A stretch of DNA of 64,000 nt from Hymenobacter piscis (lineage in GTDB: Bacteria > Bacteroidota > Bacteroidia > Cytophagales > Hymenobacteraceae): contig NZ_JAHHZN010000021.1 of NCBI RefSeq assembly GCF_018760735.1, forward strand, positions 1-64,000, written 5' to 3'. The translations under genes were made by a program, and so were the position numbers. Positions 8,207-16,517 of this stretch are shown in pieces (within the stretch, counting starts at the first letter, position 1; each line of letters opens with the position of its first letter). Below the pieces are notes generated by a model, which saw only the letters and a list, made by a program, of their open reading frames with translations, had not been told where the DNA came from and ran no database searches.

Positions 8207-9149
8207 CTTCCAGGATGCGCCGCTGGATTTCGCTCATCACGTAGCCCGTCCAGAGGCCGGCGTAGGGGTTGAGGCGGGTGCTCAGGCGCTGGCGGCTGTA
8301 GAGGACCAAGCGGGTGCGGCCGGGGCCGGCGGGCTGTAGCTCGTAGGTGCCGCGCAGCACGTCGAAAAACCGGCCGCCTACCGTCACGTGCTCGTCGAAG
8401 GTGGTGGGCGGAATGGTGGCCGTGTTGGGCACGATGCTGAACGAAATGCGCCGCTGGGGCTCCCACACGTCGATGGTTTCCAGAAACTCCACGCCCCGTT
8501 CGAAGGTGGCGCGGCGCACTCCGCCCAAGCCCTCGTGGCTGAGGGTAGCTTCCACGGGCCGCGGGAAACCCAGCCGGTCCACCAAGCTCGGGCCCAGGTC
8601 GCGGGCCGCAATGGGCGGCACCCGCACGATGTGCCGCCACACCACGGCCGCCGGGGCCGCAATGACCACCGTGTTTTCGACGCGCCGGTATGCGTCGGGG
8701 GCCGTGAACTGACTTTCAACGGGGGCCAGCACGAAGGGCAGCAGGGCGAAGGCGGCCACCACGTAGGTTCTGGACTGGTCGTCGCGGTTGCGGGTGATGA
8801 AGTGGTAGGCTAGCGCCCCTAATCCGGCCGTGACGATGAATAGCGGGAAAATCATCAGCACGCAAATCATTCCTTCGAGATGAAACAGCAATGCCGTGAT
8901 GAGAAACACGAGCACTGTTAAAGAAGGTCCCCACACCAAGTGCCACCACAAGGAGGCGGTACGCGGGGTAAAATGAGCTGTAACTGCTCCGAGCGCCATC
9001 GGAATCAGCAGCAGGAAGCAGAGCATCAGCAGGCCCCCGGCATTGTTGAAATAACGGCTGGCAAAAGTGAATCGACCCAGCAGGGCGATGAACAGCCCCG
9101 CGCCGCTGGCAATCAGGTAGTGATAATACTGTCGTTGGATAAAGGCCAT
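8148..9149 (-). CDS. Membrane protein with C-terminal SRPBCC (START-like) domain
   Basis: The protein has 333 residues from the ATG at 9149 (MAFIQRQYYHYLIASGAGLF). A longer start at 9209 is possible but would take up most of the gap to the divergent hydrolase gene. There are four to five transmembrane segments in the first 150 residues. Then comes a soluble domain (about 160-325) with ENTVVIAAPAAVVWRHIVRVPPI ... TYELQPAGPGRTRLVLYSRQRL, the pattern of polyketide cyclase/dehydrase SRPBCC folds, which bind hydrophobic ligands in a deep pocket. The ligand is unknown. The 3' end overlaps the convergent orphan gene by 59 bp. Confidence 0.75.
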   Translation of the reverse strand: MAFIQRQYYHYLIASGAGLFIALLGRFTFASRYFNNAGGLLMLCFLLLIPMALGAVTAHFTPRTASLWWHLVWGPSLTVLVFLITALLFHLEGMICVLMIFPLFIVTAGLGALAYHFITRNRDDQSRTYVVAAFALLPFVLAPVESQFTAPDAYRRVENTVVIAAPAAVVWRHIVRVPPIAARDLGPSLVDRLGFPRPVEATLSHEGLGGVRRATFERGVEFLETIDVWEPQRRISFSIVPNTATIPPTTFDEHVTVGGRFFDVLRGTYELQPAGPGRTRLVLYSRQRLSTRLNPYAGLWTGYVMSEIQRRILEVIRRRCETDAAVAALVPHP

Positions 9150-9226
9150 CGGAATCCAGAAAGGAGTAACGGAGGCGGTAAAAGTGCGTAATTGACCTGA
9201 TTCCGCCAACTATCGTCCCATTGCTC

Positions 9227-9988
9227 ATGCCCGCCGTTCCACCGCCTACCCTCGTCTTCCTCCATGGCTTCGCCGAAAGCGCGGCCATCTGGACCGACTT
9301 CACCCAAGGATTTCCGGCCCGTTACCGCCTACTCATGCCCAACCTGCCCGGCCACGGCCCGAATCCGGAGCCGGTAGCGGACTACTCCATGGAAGCCCAG
9401 GCCCGGGCCGTGCGGGCCCAGCTGGATGCGGCCGGCGCCGAAAAGGTGCTGCTGGTGGCCCACAGCATGGGCGGTTACGTGGCCCTGGCCCTGGCCGAAG
9501 CCCAGCCCGAGCGAGTGGCCGGCCTCGTGCTCTTCCACAGCACCGCCCTGCCCGATTCCGAGGAAAAGAAGGCCAACCGCGACAAAAACGCCGACTTCAT
9601 CCGCCGCCACGGCCTCGGTAAGTTCATGGACTCGTTCATCCGGCCCCTGTTCGCGCCCTCCAACCGTGACTGGCTGAGCGCGGCCCGGGCCCAACTGGAA
9701 GCCATCGGCAAGGCCACCCCCGAAGCCACCATTCTCGGGGGCCTCGGCGCCATGCAAACCCGCCCCGACCGCACCCATGTGCTGCGGGAGGCTGCTTTTC
9801 CAGTCCTGTTCATCGGCGGCCACGAGGATGTGGCTGTGCCCCTGGAAACGCTGTTGCCCCAGTTGGCCCTGCCCGCCCAAAGCCAGGCCCTGCTGCTGCG
9901 CAACGTGGGCCACCTGGGCTTTGTGGAGGAGCCGGAGCTCACGCGGCGGGCGGTGCTGGATTTTGCGGCGGGGGCCTTGGGGGAGTAG
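9227..9988 (+). CDS. Alpha/beta-fold hydrolase
   Basis: The protein has 253 residues from the ATG at 9227. It has the typical order of the alpha/beta hydrolase fold: oxyanion-hole segment LVFLHGFAES, LMPNLPGHGPN, nucleophile elbow AHSMGG (catalytic Ser), acid segment VLFIGGHEDVAVP and the catalytic His in NVGHLGF. No signal peptide is visible, so it is cytoplasmic. It resembles the broad MhpC/RsbQ-like group of esterases and C-C hydrolases, and the substrate cannot be named from sequence. It is divergent from the SRPBCC gene with a gap of 77 bp and is followed by an inverted repeat. Confidence 0.9.
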   Translation: MPAVPPPTLVFLHGFAESAAIWTDFTQGFPARYRLLMPNLPGHGPNPEPVADYSMEAQARAVRAQLDAAGAEKVLLVAHSMGGYVALALAEAQPERVAGLVLFHSTALPDSEEKKANRDKNADFIRRHGLGKFMDSFIRPLFAPSNRDWLSAARAQLEAIGKATPEATILGGLGAMQTRPDRTHVLREAAFPVLFIGGHEDVAVPLETLLPQLALPAQSQALLLRNVGHLGFVEEPELTRRAVLDFAAGALGE

Positions 9989-10025
9989 ATGTTCGGCCCG
10001 AAACAGGCTTCCCAGGCAGCGCGAA

Positions 10026-10087
10026 GGAGCTTGCCGCGTCAGAAAGACAACCGTTGTTAGGGCTATCTTTCTGACGCGACAAGCTCC
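10026..10087. repeat. Inverted repeat between hydrolase gene and asd
   Basis: The 22-bp arms 10026-10047 (GGAGCTTGCCGCGTCAGAAA) and 10066-10087 pair with one mismatch. It lies in the gap between two convergent genes and probably ends both transcripts. The inner word (GCGTCAGAAAGA) is not shared with the other repeats in the window. Confidence 0.8.
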
Positions 10088-10124
10088 TGGCAATTGCTCC
10101 GGATGAGAAGCTGGTTCTACCTGA

Positions 10125-11123
10125 TTACGCCGTCAGCAAACCCATTTTGAGCAGGGCTTCGGCAATCTGCACGGCGTTGGTGGCGGCGCCTTTGCGCAGG
10201 TTATCGGCCACCACCCACAGGTTGAGGGTGCGGGGCTGGGTTTCGTCGCGGCGCAGGCGGCCGACGAGCACCGCATCTTGGCCGTGGGCGTCCTTGGGCA
10301 TGGGGTAGACGTTGTTCTTTACGTCATCCACCAGCTCCACACCCTCGGTGCGACGCAGGATGGCGCGCACCTCATCAAGGTCGAATTCCTCGGCAAACTC
10401 CACGTTCAGGGCTTCGGAGTGGCCGCCCATCACGGGGATGCGCACGGTGGTGGCCGTGACACGAATCTGGTCGTCGCCGAAGATTTTCTTCGTCTCGTTC
10501 ACCATTTTCATCTCCTCCTTGGTGTAGCCATTGTCCTCGAACACATCGATGTGGGGCAGCACGTTCAGGTCGATGCGGTGGGGGTAGGCGGGGTTGGTGG
10601 GCTGCTGGCCGGCACGCTCCTCCAGGAGCTGATCCACGGCCTGCTTGCCGGTGCCCGTCACGCTCTGGTAGGTGCTCACCACGATGCGCTGCACCTTGTA
10701 GCGGGCGTGCAGCTCGTTGAGGGCCACCACCATCTGAATGGTGGAGCAGTTGGGATTGGCAATGATTTTATCGGCGGCGGTCAGCTCCCGGGCGTTGATT
10801 TCGGGCACCACCAGCTTTTTGGAGGGGTCCATGCGCCAGGCCGAGGAGTTGTCGATGACCACGGTGCCGGCCTCGGCGAAGCGGGGCGCCTCCTGCTTGC
10901 TGATGGAGCCGCCGGCCGAGAAGATGGCCACGGCCGGGCGGGCCGCAATAGCGTCGTCCATGCTCACCACCTGGTATTTTTTGCCCTGGAATTCGATTTC
11001 CTGGCCCACCGATTTGGCGGAAGCCACCGGCAGTAATTCCGTGACCGGGAAGTTGCGCTCGGCCAGTACGTTCAGCATCTCGGTGCCTACCAGTCCGGTG
11101 GCACCCACTACGGCTACTTTCAT
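10125..11123 (-). CDS. asd: Aspartate-semialdehyde dehydrogenase
   Basis: This enzyme reduces aspartyl phosphate to aspartate semialdehyde with NADPH, the branch point for lysine/diaminopimelate, threonine and methionine synthesis. The protein has 332 residues from the ATG at 11123 (MKVAVVGATGLVGTEML), the NADP-binding G-x-TG-x2-G. The active-site Cys is C126 in ANPNCSTIQM, and the conserved His is H235 in PVMGGHSEALN. The longer reading frame upstream has no homology-like features. The final residues NAVQIAEALLKMGLL are typical of the bacterial enzyme. The gene stands alone between a repeat and a divergent surface-protein gene. Confidence 0.97.
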   Translation of the reverse strand: MKVAVVGATGLVGTEMLNVLAERNFPVTELLPVASAKSVGQEIEFQGKKYQVVSMDDAIAARPAVAIFSAGGSISKQEAPRFAEAGTVVIDNSSAWRMDPSKKLVVPEINARELTAADKIIANPNCSTIQMVVALNELHARYKVQRIVVSTYQSVTGTGKQAVDQLLEERAGQQPTNPAYPHRIDLNVLPHIDVFEDNGYTKEEMKMVNETKKIFGDDQIRVTATTVRIPVMGGHSEALNVEFAEEFDLDEVRAILRRTEGVELVDDVKNNVYPMPKDAHGQDAVLVGRLRRDETQPRTLNLWVVADNLRKGAATNAVQIAEALLKMGLLTA

Positions 11124-11268
11124 ATGCGTTGGGGGTTGAGCGGTAAAGGTAAAGCGGTTATATTTCCTACGCACATTTATCCGGGGGCTGGCCACCCGCC
11201 GCCGCAACCGGCGCGGCGGCCCCCGGCTGGCCGCGTTGCTATTTTTTATTGACCAGCGCCTATCCGTT

Positions 11269-14200
11269 ATGAAGCACTTCCTGCTTTGGGTCTTGCTGTT
11301 GAGCAGCTTCGCCACCCGCGCCCAGCTCACCGACACTTTCGCCGACGGCGACTTCACCCAGAACCCCGCCTGGACCGGCGACGCGGCCTCGTTCCGGGTA
11401 AACTCCGCCCAGCAGCTCCAGAGCAGCGGCCCCGCCCTCACGGGCACCCGGCTTCAGCTCGCAACGCCCTGCCAGGCCAGCACCGGCACCACCTGGACGT
11501 TCTGGGCCAACCTGAAGCTGGCCACCAGCAGCGGCAACTACGCCGACGTGTGGCTGCTGGCCGACCGCGCCGACCTCAAAGCCACCGGCACCCGGGGCTA
11601 CTTCGTGCGCCTGGGCGGCACCCCCGACGAGGTGGCCCTCTTCCGCAAGGACGCCACCGGCAGCCCCGCCTACGTGGTAAATGGCACTGATGGGACGCTC
11701 AGCTCCACCACCAACAACCTCGTGCGGGTGCGCGTCACGCGCTCGGTCCAGGACGTCTGGACCCTGGAGCGGGACCTGAGCGGGGGGCAGAATTTCACGA
11801 GCGAAGGCACCGGCCCCGATGCCACTTACCAGACCAGCGCGTTCTGCGGCGTGGTGCTGACCTATTCCTCGGCCAACAGCCAGGCGTTCTACTTCGATGA
11901 TTTTCAGGTAACCGATGCCACCCCGCCCGCCGCCGTGCAGGCGGCCGTGGCCGGCCCCCGCACCCTGGATCTGACCTTCAACGAAGCCGTCGGCGCCACC
12001 CAGCGGCCCGCCGACTACCAGCTGCCCGGTGGCCCCACCGTGACGACCGCCCAGCGCGACGCCGCCAATCCGGCCCTGGTGCACCTGACGCTGGCCACCG
12101 ATTTGCCACCCGGGGCCGGCACGGTGGAAGCGCGCGGCGTGGCCGACCTCTACGGCAATGTGGCGGTCGGGCCGCTCACGGCCGCCTTCACCTTCGCGGG
12201 CGTGCTCACCGAGCCCGGTTTCTATCAGCTGCTCATCACCGAAATCATGGCCCGCGAAACGCCCGTGGTGGGCCTGCCGGCTTCGGAGTATCTCGAAATC
12301 CACAATCCCTCGGCCACGCGGACGCTTGATCTGGCGGGCGTGAAGCTTAGCAAGGCGGGCAGTACGGGCAACGCGGCCGTGTTTCCGGCCGGGGCCACCC
12401 TGCTGCCCGGCGAGTACGCGGTAGTCTGCGGCAGTACCCGCGGGGCGCAATTCGCGGCCTTCGGGAAGGTGTTCGCCCTCACGAATTTCCCCAGCCTTAA
12501 CAACGGCGGCGACGAGCTGCTGCTGCGTGCCCCGGGCGGGCGGCTTCTGTACGCGGTACATTACCTGGACAGCTGGTACCGCGACGCGGCCAAGCAGAAC
12601 GGCGGCTGGAGCCTGGAGATGCTCGACCCCGCCAACGCCTGCGCCGGGGCCGAGAACTGGCGGGCCAGCCAGGACCCGAGCGGGGGCACGCCCGGCCGCC
12701 CCAACCCGGTAGCCACCAGTACCCCCGATACCGCCCCGCCGACGTTGCAAAGTGTGCTGGTGGTCAGTCCCACGGTGCTGCGGCTGGTCTTCAACGAAAC
12801 GCTCGACAGCGCCCGGATGGCCAACCCCATTTTCTACAGCCTCACGCCCGGCGTCAGCCTCCAGCGGGTGCAACCGGTACCCTTCGATTTCCGGGCCGTG
12901 GAGCTGACTTTGGCCGCCCCGCTGGCAGTTGGGCAAACCTACACCGCCGCCGTGCAGAGCCGTACCGACTGCCTGGGCAACAGCACCGGCGCAGCCGCCA
13001 CGGTCAGTTTCAGTTTGCCCGTAGCCCCGGGCTTCGGCCAGCTGCTCATCACCGAAATCATGGCCGACGAGACGCCGGCAGTGGGCCTGCCGGCCGCCGA
13101 ATACCTGGAGATTTATAACCCCTCGATGAGCCAGGTGCTCGATCTGGGCGGGGTGCAGCTGCTGAAGCCCGGCAGCACCGGCAGCGCGGCCGTCTTTCCC
13201 GATTCGGCGCGGTTGCAGCCCGGCGAGTACGCGGTGGTCTGCGGCAGCACCCGGGGCGGCTTGTTCGCGGGTTTCGGCAAGGTATTTCCGCTGACCAATT
13301 TCCCCAGCCTGAGCAACGCCGCCGACCAGCTGGTACTGCTCGGCCGCACCGGCCGCATGCTCTTCGAGGTAACGTATTCGGACAACTGGTACCGCGACAC
13401 CCGCAAGCAGGAGGGCGGCTGGAGCCTGGAACTGGTGGATGCGGCCAATTTCTGCGGGGGCTCTGAGAACTGGACGGCCAGCCAGGACCCCAGCGGCGGC
13501 ACGCCCGGCCGCCAGAACTCCGTGCGCACCGCCAACCCCGACCGCACCGCGCCCGCGCTGCTGCGGGCCGTGGCCCTCACGCCCACCCGCGTCCGGCTGT
13601 TTTTCAGCGAGAAGCTCGACAGCGCCGCCGTGGCCAATCCCGCCCTCTACACCTTCGCGCCGGCCGCAACGGTGGCGCGGGTGCTGCCCCAGGGGCCCGA
13701 CTTTCGCACCCTGGACCTGGAGCTCAGCACCGCCCTGCAACCCAACCAGCCCCTGACGCTTACCGTGCAGCGGACCACCGACTGCGCCGGCAACGCCAGC
13801 GGCCCGGCCACTGCGGCCCCGCTGGCCCTGCCCGCCCCGGTAGCGGCCGGCGACGTGGTTATCAACGAAATCCTGTTTAACCCGCGCCCCGGGGGCGTCG
13901 ATTTTGTGGAGCTGCTCAACCGCTCGGCCAAGTACCTGAACGTGGAGGGCTGGCAGCTCGGCAGTGAAAAGCCCGACGGCTCGGTGGACAACAAAATCCT
14001 GAACGGCGGGCCCTACGTGCTGGCCCCCGGCCAGCTGCTGGTGCTCACCACCAGCCCCGCCAACCTCCTGAGCTACTACCCCAGCAGCGCGGAGCCGGCC
14101 AATCTCCTGGCTTTGCCCAGCCTGGCTTCCTACCCCGACGACGCGGGCATCGTGGTCGTGTACTCGGCCACCGGCCAGCTCCTGGACCGTTTCGCTTACG

Positions 14201-14688
14201 ACAAAGCCATGCACCTCAAGCTGCTCGACGACCTGAACGGGGTGTCGCTGGAGCGCATCCGGGCCGCGGGACCGAGCACGGCCGGAAACTTCCACTCGGC
14301 CGCCAGCGCCGTGGGCTACGCCACGCCCGGCCGCCCCAATTCCCAGTACCAGCAGGACCCCGGCGGCGACCAAATATTTCGCCTCGAACCTGAAGTTTTC
14401 ACCCCCGACGAGGACGGCCAGCAGGATTTCACGACCCTCAACTATACCCTCGACGCGCCCGGCTACGCCGCCAGCGTCACGATTTACGACGCCCAGGGCC
14501 GCCTCGTCCGCCGCCTGGCCCGCAACGAAACCCTGGCCACCACCGGCTTCCTGCAGTGGGACGGCCTCACCGACCGGGGCCAGAAGGCCGCCGTGGGCTA
14601 CTACGTGCTGCTCATCGAGCTCTTCCAGCCCGGCACCGGCCAGAAGCGCGAATACCGCAAAACGGTGGTGGTGGGCGCCCGCCCTTAA
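11269..14688 (+). CDS. Large secreted lamin-tail-domain protein with C-terminal FlgD-like domain
   Basis: The protein has 1139 residues from the ATG at 11269, giving a signal peptide (MKHFLLWVLLLSSFATRAQ). After a lectin-like N-terminal part (about 20-220) there is an Ig-like segment. Then come two near-duplicate lamin-tail units starting QLLITEIMA, each with SEYLEI or AEYLEI, AVVCGSTRG and ending SQDPSGGTPGR, each followed by an Ig-like linker (TAPTLQSV/TAPALLRA). A third, diverged lamin-tail domain follows (VVINEILFNPRPGGVDFVEL). The C-terminus (about 1040-1139) reads PEVFTPDEDGQQDF ... SVTIYDAQGRLVRRL ... LQWDGLTDRGQKAAVGYY. This is a FlgD-like fold resembling type B sorting domains of type IX cargo. 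It probably acts on the cell surface or outside the cell. Confidence 0.85.
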   Translation: MKHFLLWVLLLSSFATRAQLTDTFADGDFTQNPAWTGDAASFRVNSAQQLQSSGPALTGTRLQLATPCQASTGTTWTFWANLKLATSSGNYADVWLLADRADLKATGTRGYFVRLGGTPDEVALFRKDATGSPAYVVNGTDGTLSSTTNNLVRVRVTRSVQDVWTLERDLSGGQNFTSEGTGPDATYQTSAFCGVVLTYSSANSQAFYFDDFQVTDATPPAAVQAAVAGPRTLDLTFNEAVGATQRPADYQLPGGPTVTTAQRDAANPALVHLTLATDLPPGAGTVEARGVADLYGNVAVGPLTAAFTFAGVLTEPGFYQLLITEIMARETPVVGLPASEYLEIHNPSATRTLDLAGVKLSKAGSTGNAAVFPAGATLLPGEYAVVCGSTRGAQFAAFGKVFALTNFPSLNNGGDELLLRAPGGRLLYAVHYLDSWYRDAAKQNGGWSLEMLDPANACAGAENWRASQDPSGGTPGRPNPVATSTPDTAPPTLQSVLVVSPTVLRLVFNETLDSARMANPIFYSLTPGVSLQRVQPVPFDFRAVELTLAAPLAVGQTYTAAVQSRTDCLGNSTGAAATVSFSLPVAPGFGQLLITEIMADETPAVGLPAAEYLEIYNPSMSQVLDLGGVQLLKPGSTGSAAVFPDSARLQPGEYAVVCGSTRGGLFAGFGKVFPLTNFPSLSNAADQLVLLGRTGRMLFEVTYSDNWYRDTRKQEGGWSLELVDAANFCGGSENWTASQDPSGGTPGRQNSVRTANPDRTAPALLRAVALTPTRVRLFFSEKLDSAAVANPALYTFAPAATVARVLPQGPDFRTLDLELSTALQPNQPLTLTVQRTTDCAGNASGPATAAPLALPAPVAAGDVVINEILFNPRPGGVDFVELLNRSAKYLNVEGWQLGSEKPDGSVDNKILNGGPYVLAPGQLLVLTTSPANLLSYYPSSAEPANLLALPSLASYPDDAGIVVVYSATGQLLDRFAYDKAMHLKLLDDLNGVSLERIRAAGPSTAGNFHSAASAVGYATPGRPNSQYQQDPGGDQIFRLEPEVFTPDEDGQQDFTTLNYTLDAPGYAASVTIYDAQGRLVRRLARNETLATTGFLQWDGLTDRGQKAAVGYYVLLIELFQPGTGQKREYRKTVVVGARP

Positions 14689-14827
14689 TCACAGCTGGTG
14701 CAGATGAAGGGGGTGTTGCAGATTCGTTTTGGCGAAGGAGTCGGTCTGGCACATGATACAATCGTCAAACGATTCCCTCCACCAGAACGAATCTGCGGCA
14801 TCCCCGTCATCTGCACCAGCTGTGATT
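14687..14827. repeat. Long inverted repeat, CACAG-TGGTGCAGAT family (copy 1)
   Basis: The 46-bp arms 14687-14732 and 14782-14827 pair with several mismatches. The outer word is AATCACAGCTGGTGCAGATG and the inner word GCAGATTCGTT. The left arm overlaps the stop codon of the lamin-tail gene. A second copy of the same family is at 36893-36993. Confidence 0.85.
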
Positions 14828-14861
14828 TAAACCATGAGAGCCCGGGCGCGTCCAAGCTGGC

Positions 14862-16331
14862 ATGACGACGACGCAACAACAACTCCAGCACCTGTACTGG
14901 CGGGCGGGTTTCGGGCCGACGCCGGGGCAGGTGGCCGCCGGCCTGAGCCCCCGGCAGGCCCTGCGCCAATTGCTGCGCGACTCGCAGCAATTCGAACCCC
15001 TCGACGGGCCGGCCATGCGCTACGCGGAGCCGTTGCCCCCGCCTTCCGATAAGAGGTTGGCGGCCCAAGGTCGGCCCCAGACGGCGATGGTGACCACGCC
15101 CGACGGCACGGCCCAACCCGCCACCCAGGGCGCGGGCAAGATGACGGCCGCGGAACGCAAGCAGCGGAACCAGGCTATCCGGAGCGCCTATTACGCCATG
15201 AATACCGGCTGGCTGACCCGCATGGCTACGTCGCCGGCCCAGCTGCGCGAGAAGCTCACCTTCTTCTGGCACGGCCACTTTGCCTGCCGGGTGCGCCGGC
15301 CCGATGCGGCGTTGCAGCTCAACAACACCATCCGGCGGCTGGCCCTGGGCAAGTTCCCCGACCTGCTGCTGGCCGTGAGCAAGGAGCCGGCCATGCTCCA
15401 GTTTCTTAACAACCAGCAGAACCGCAAGCAGCATCCCAATGAGAACTTCGCCCGCGAGGTAATGGAGCTCTTCACCCTGGGCCGCGGCCACTACTCGGAA
15501 ACCGACGTGAAGGAGGCCGCCCGCGCCTTTACGGGTTGGGGCTACAACGCCGAGGGGCAGTTCGCGTTCCGGGAGCGGCAGCACGACGACGGCCCGAAAA
15601 CCCTGCTCGGGCGTACCGGCAACTTCACCGGCGAACAGGCCTTGGCCGTCATTCTGGCCCAGCCCGCCTGCGCCGAGTTCATCACCACCAGGCTCTACCG
15701 CTTCTTCGTCAACGATACGCCCGACCCAGCCCACATTCAGCCGCTGGCCCAGGCGTTTTTCCGGAGCGGCTACGACATTGCAGACCTGCTGGAACGCCTG
15801 TTTTCGGCCGACTGGTTCTACGCGGCGGCCCACGTGGGCACCCGCATCAAGTCGCCGGTGGAGCTGCTGGCGGGCCTCAAGCGCACCCTGGGCCTGCAGC
15901 TGGCCAACGAGCGGCCGATCATCGTGTTCCAAAAGGCCTTGGGCCAGACGTTGTTCGAGCCCCCGAACGTGGCCGGCTGGCCCGGCGGCCGCAGCTGGAT
16001 TGATTCGTCGTCCCTGCTCTACCGGTTGCAGCTGCCGGCGGTGCTGCTGCGCAACGCCGAGTTCAACGTGGCCCTCAAGCAGGACGAAAATGACCTGGCC
16101 CCCAACCTTTCCCGCGCCGACCGCACCTTCAACGAGCCCGTGAAAACCACCGTGCAGCTGGCTCCGCTCCAGCAGCTGCTGGCCGGCACACCCGCCGCCC
16201 GCCAACCCGCCCGGCTCAGCGAGTTTCTGTTACAGGTGCCCATCCGCCCCGAGAATTTGGCCCTGGTGCGCGGGGACCTGCGCGCCATGACCACCGCTTT
16301 GCTGAGTTTGCCCGAGTACCAGCTGATGTAA
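14862..16331 (+). CDS. DUF1800 family protein
   Basis: A 489-residue protein of the DUF1800 family. Recognisable parts are the N-terminal LYWRAGFGPTPGQ, the central EKLTFFWHGHFAC, NNQQNRKQHPNENFAREVMELFTLGRGHYSETDVKEAARAFTGW and the late PPNVAGWPGGRSWIDSSSLL. The biochemical role of the family is unknown. It is almost always followed by a DUF1501 protein, as here, and the pair is thought to work outside the cytoplasm. No classical signal peptide is visible at this start. The ATG at 14862 was chosen because it opens the conserved N-terminus. A palindrome separates it from its partner gene. Confidence 0.92.
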   Translation: MTTTQQQLQHLYWRAGFGPTPGQVAAGLSPRQALRQLLRDSQQFEPLDGPAMRYAEPLPPPSDKRLAAQGRPQTAMVTTPDGTAQPATQGAGKMTAAERKQRNQAIRSAYYAMNTGWLTRMATSPAQLREKLTFFWHGHFACRVRRPDAALQLNNTIRRLALGKFPDLLLAVSKEPAMLQFLNNQQNRKQHPNENFAREVMELFTLGRGHYSETDVKEAARAFTGWGYNAEGQFAFRERQHDDGPKTLLGRTGNFTGEQALAVILAQPACAEFITTRLYRFFVNDTPDPAHIQPLAQAFFRSGYDIADLLERLFSADWFYAAAHVGTRIKSPVELLAGLKRTLGLQLANERPIIVFQKALGQTLFEPPNVAGWPGGRSWIDSSSLLYRLQLPAVLLRNAEFNVALKQDENDLAPNLSRADRTFNEPVKTTVQLAPLQQLLAGTPAARQPARLSEFLLQVPIRPENLALVRGDLRAMTTALLSLPEYQLM

Positions 16332-16351
16332 GTGGTTATGCTTTGCCGGCA

Positions 16352-16452
16352 GAACGTCATGCTGAGCTTGTCGAAGCATCTCGCGTGCTGACGTCGCAAA
16401 GGTAACTCATTGGCAGCAAGCGAGATGCTTCGACAAGCTCAGCATGACGTTC
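16352..16452. repeat. Perfect 33-bp inverted repeat (CTTGTCGAAGCATCTCGC family)
   Basis: The arms 16352-16384 and 16420-16452 are perfect complements (core GCTGAGCTTGTCGAAGCATC) around a 35-nt spacer. It lies between the two genes of the DUF1800/DUF1501 pair. The core word belongs to a REP-like sequence seen in many bacterial genomes. Confidence 0.9.
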
Positions 16453-16454
16453 CT

Positions 16455-16517
16455 TGTTGCCCGGTCCCTCAATTACCTAATCCCCCAGTCCCCCGGTTCC
16501 CCGAAAACCCCCAACCC
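16455..16517. repeat. C-rich short-word array before the DUF1501 start
   Basis: A G-poor stretch made of variants of CCCCCAGTC and CCCCGGTTC runs up to the DUF1501 ATG. It resembles one outer arm of the composite repeats, such as the one at 45370-45540, without its partner arm. Confidence 0.45.

Noticed and set aside
11260..14373. A 1037-codon open frame on the minus strand opposite the lamin-tail gene
   Set aside because: It is Gly/Ala/His/Val-rich without domains. Its openness follows from the GC-rich codon use of the real gene, and the sense protein has clear domains and a signal peptide.
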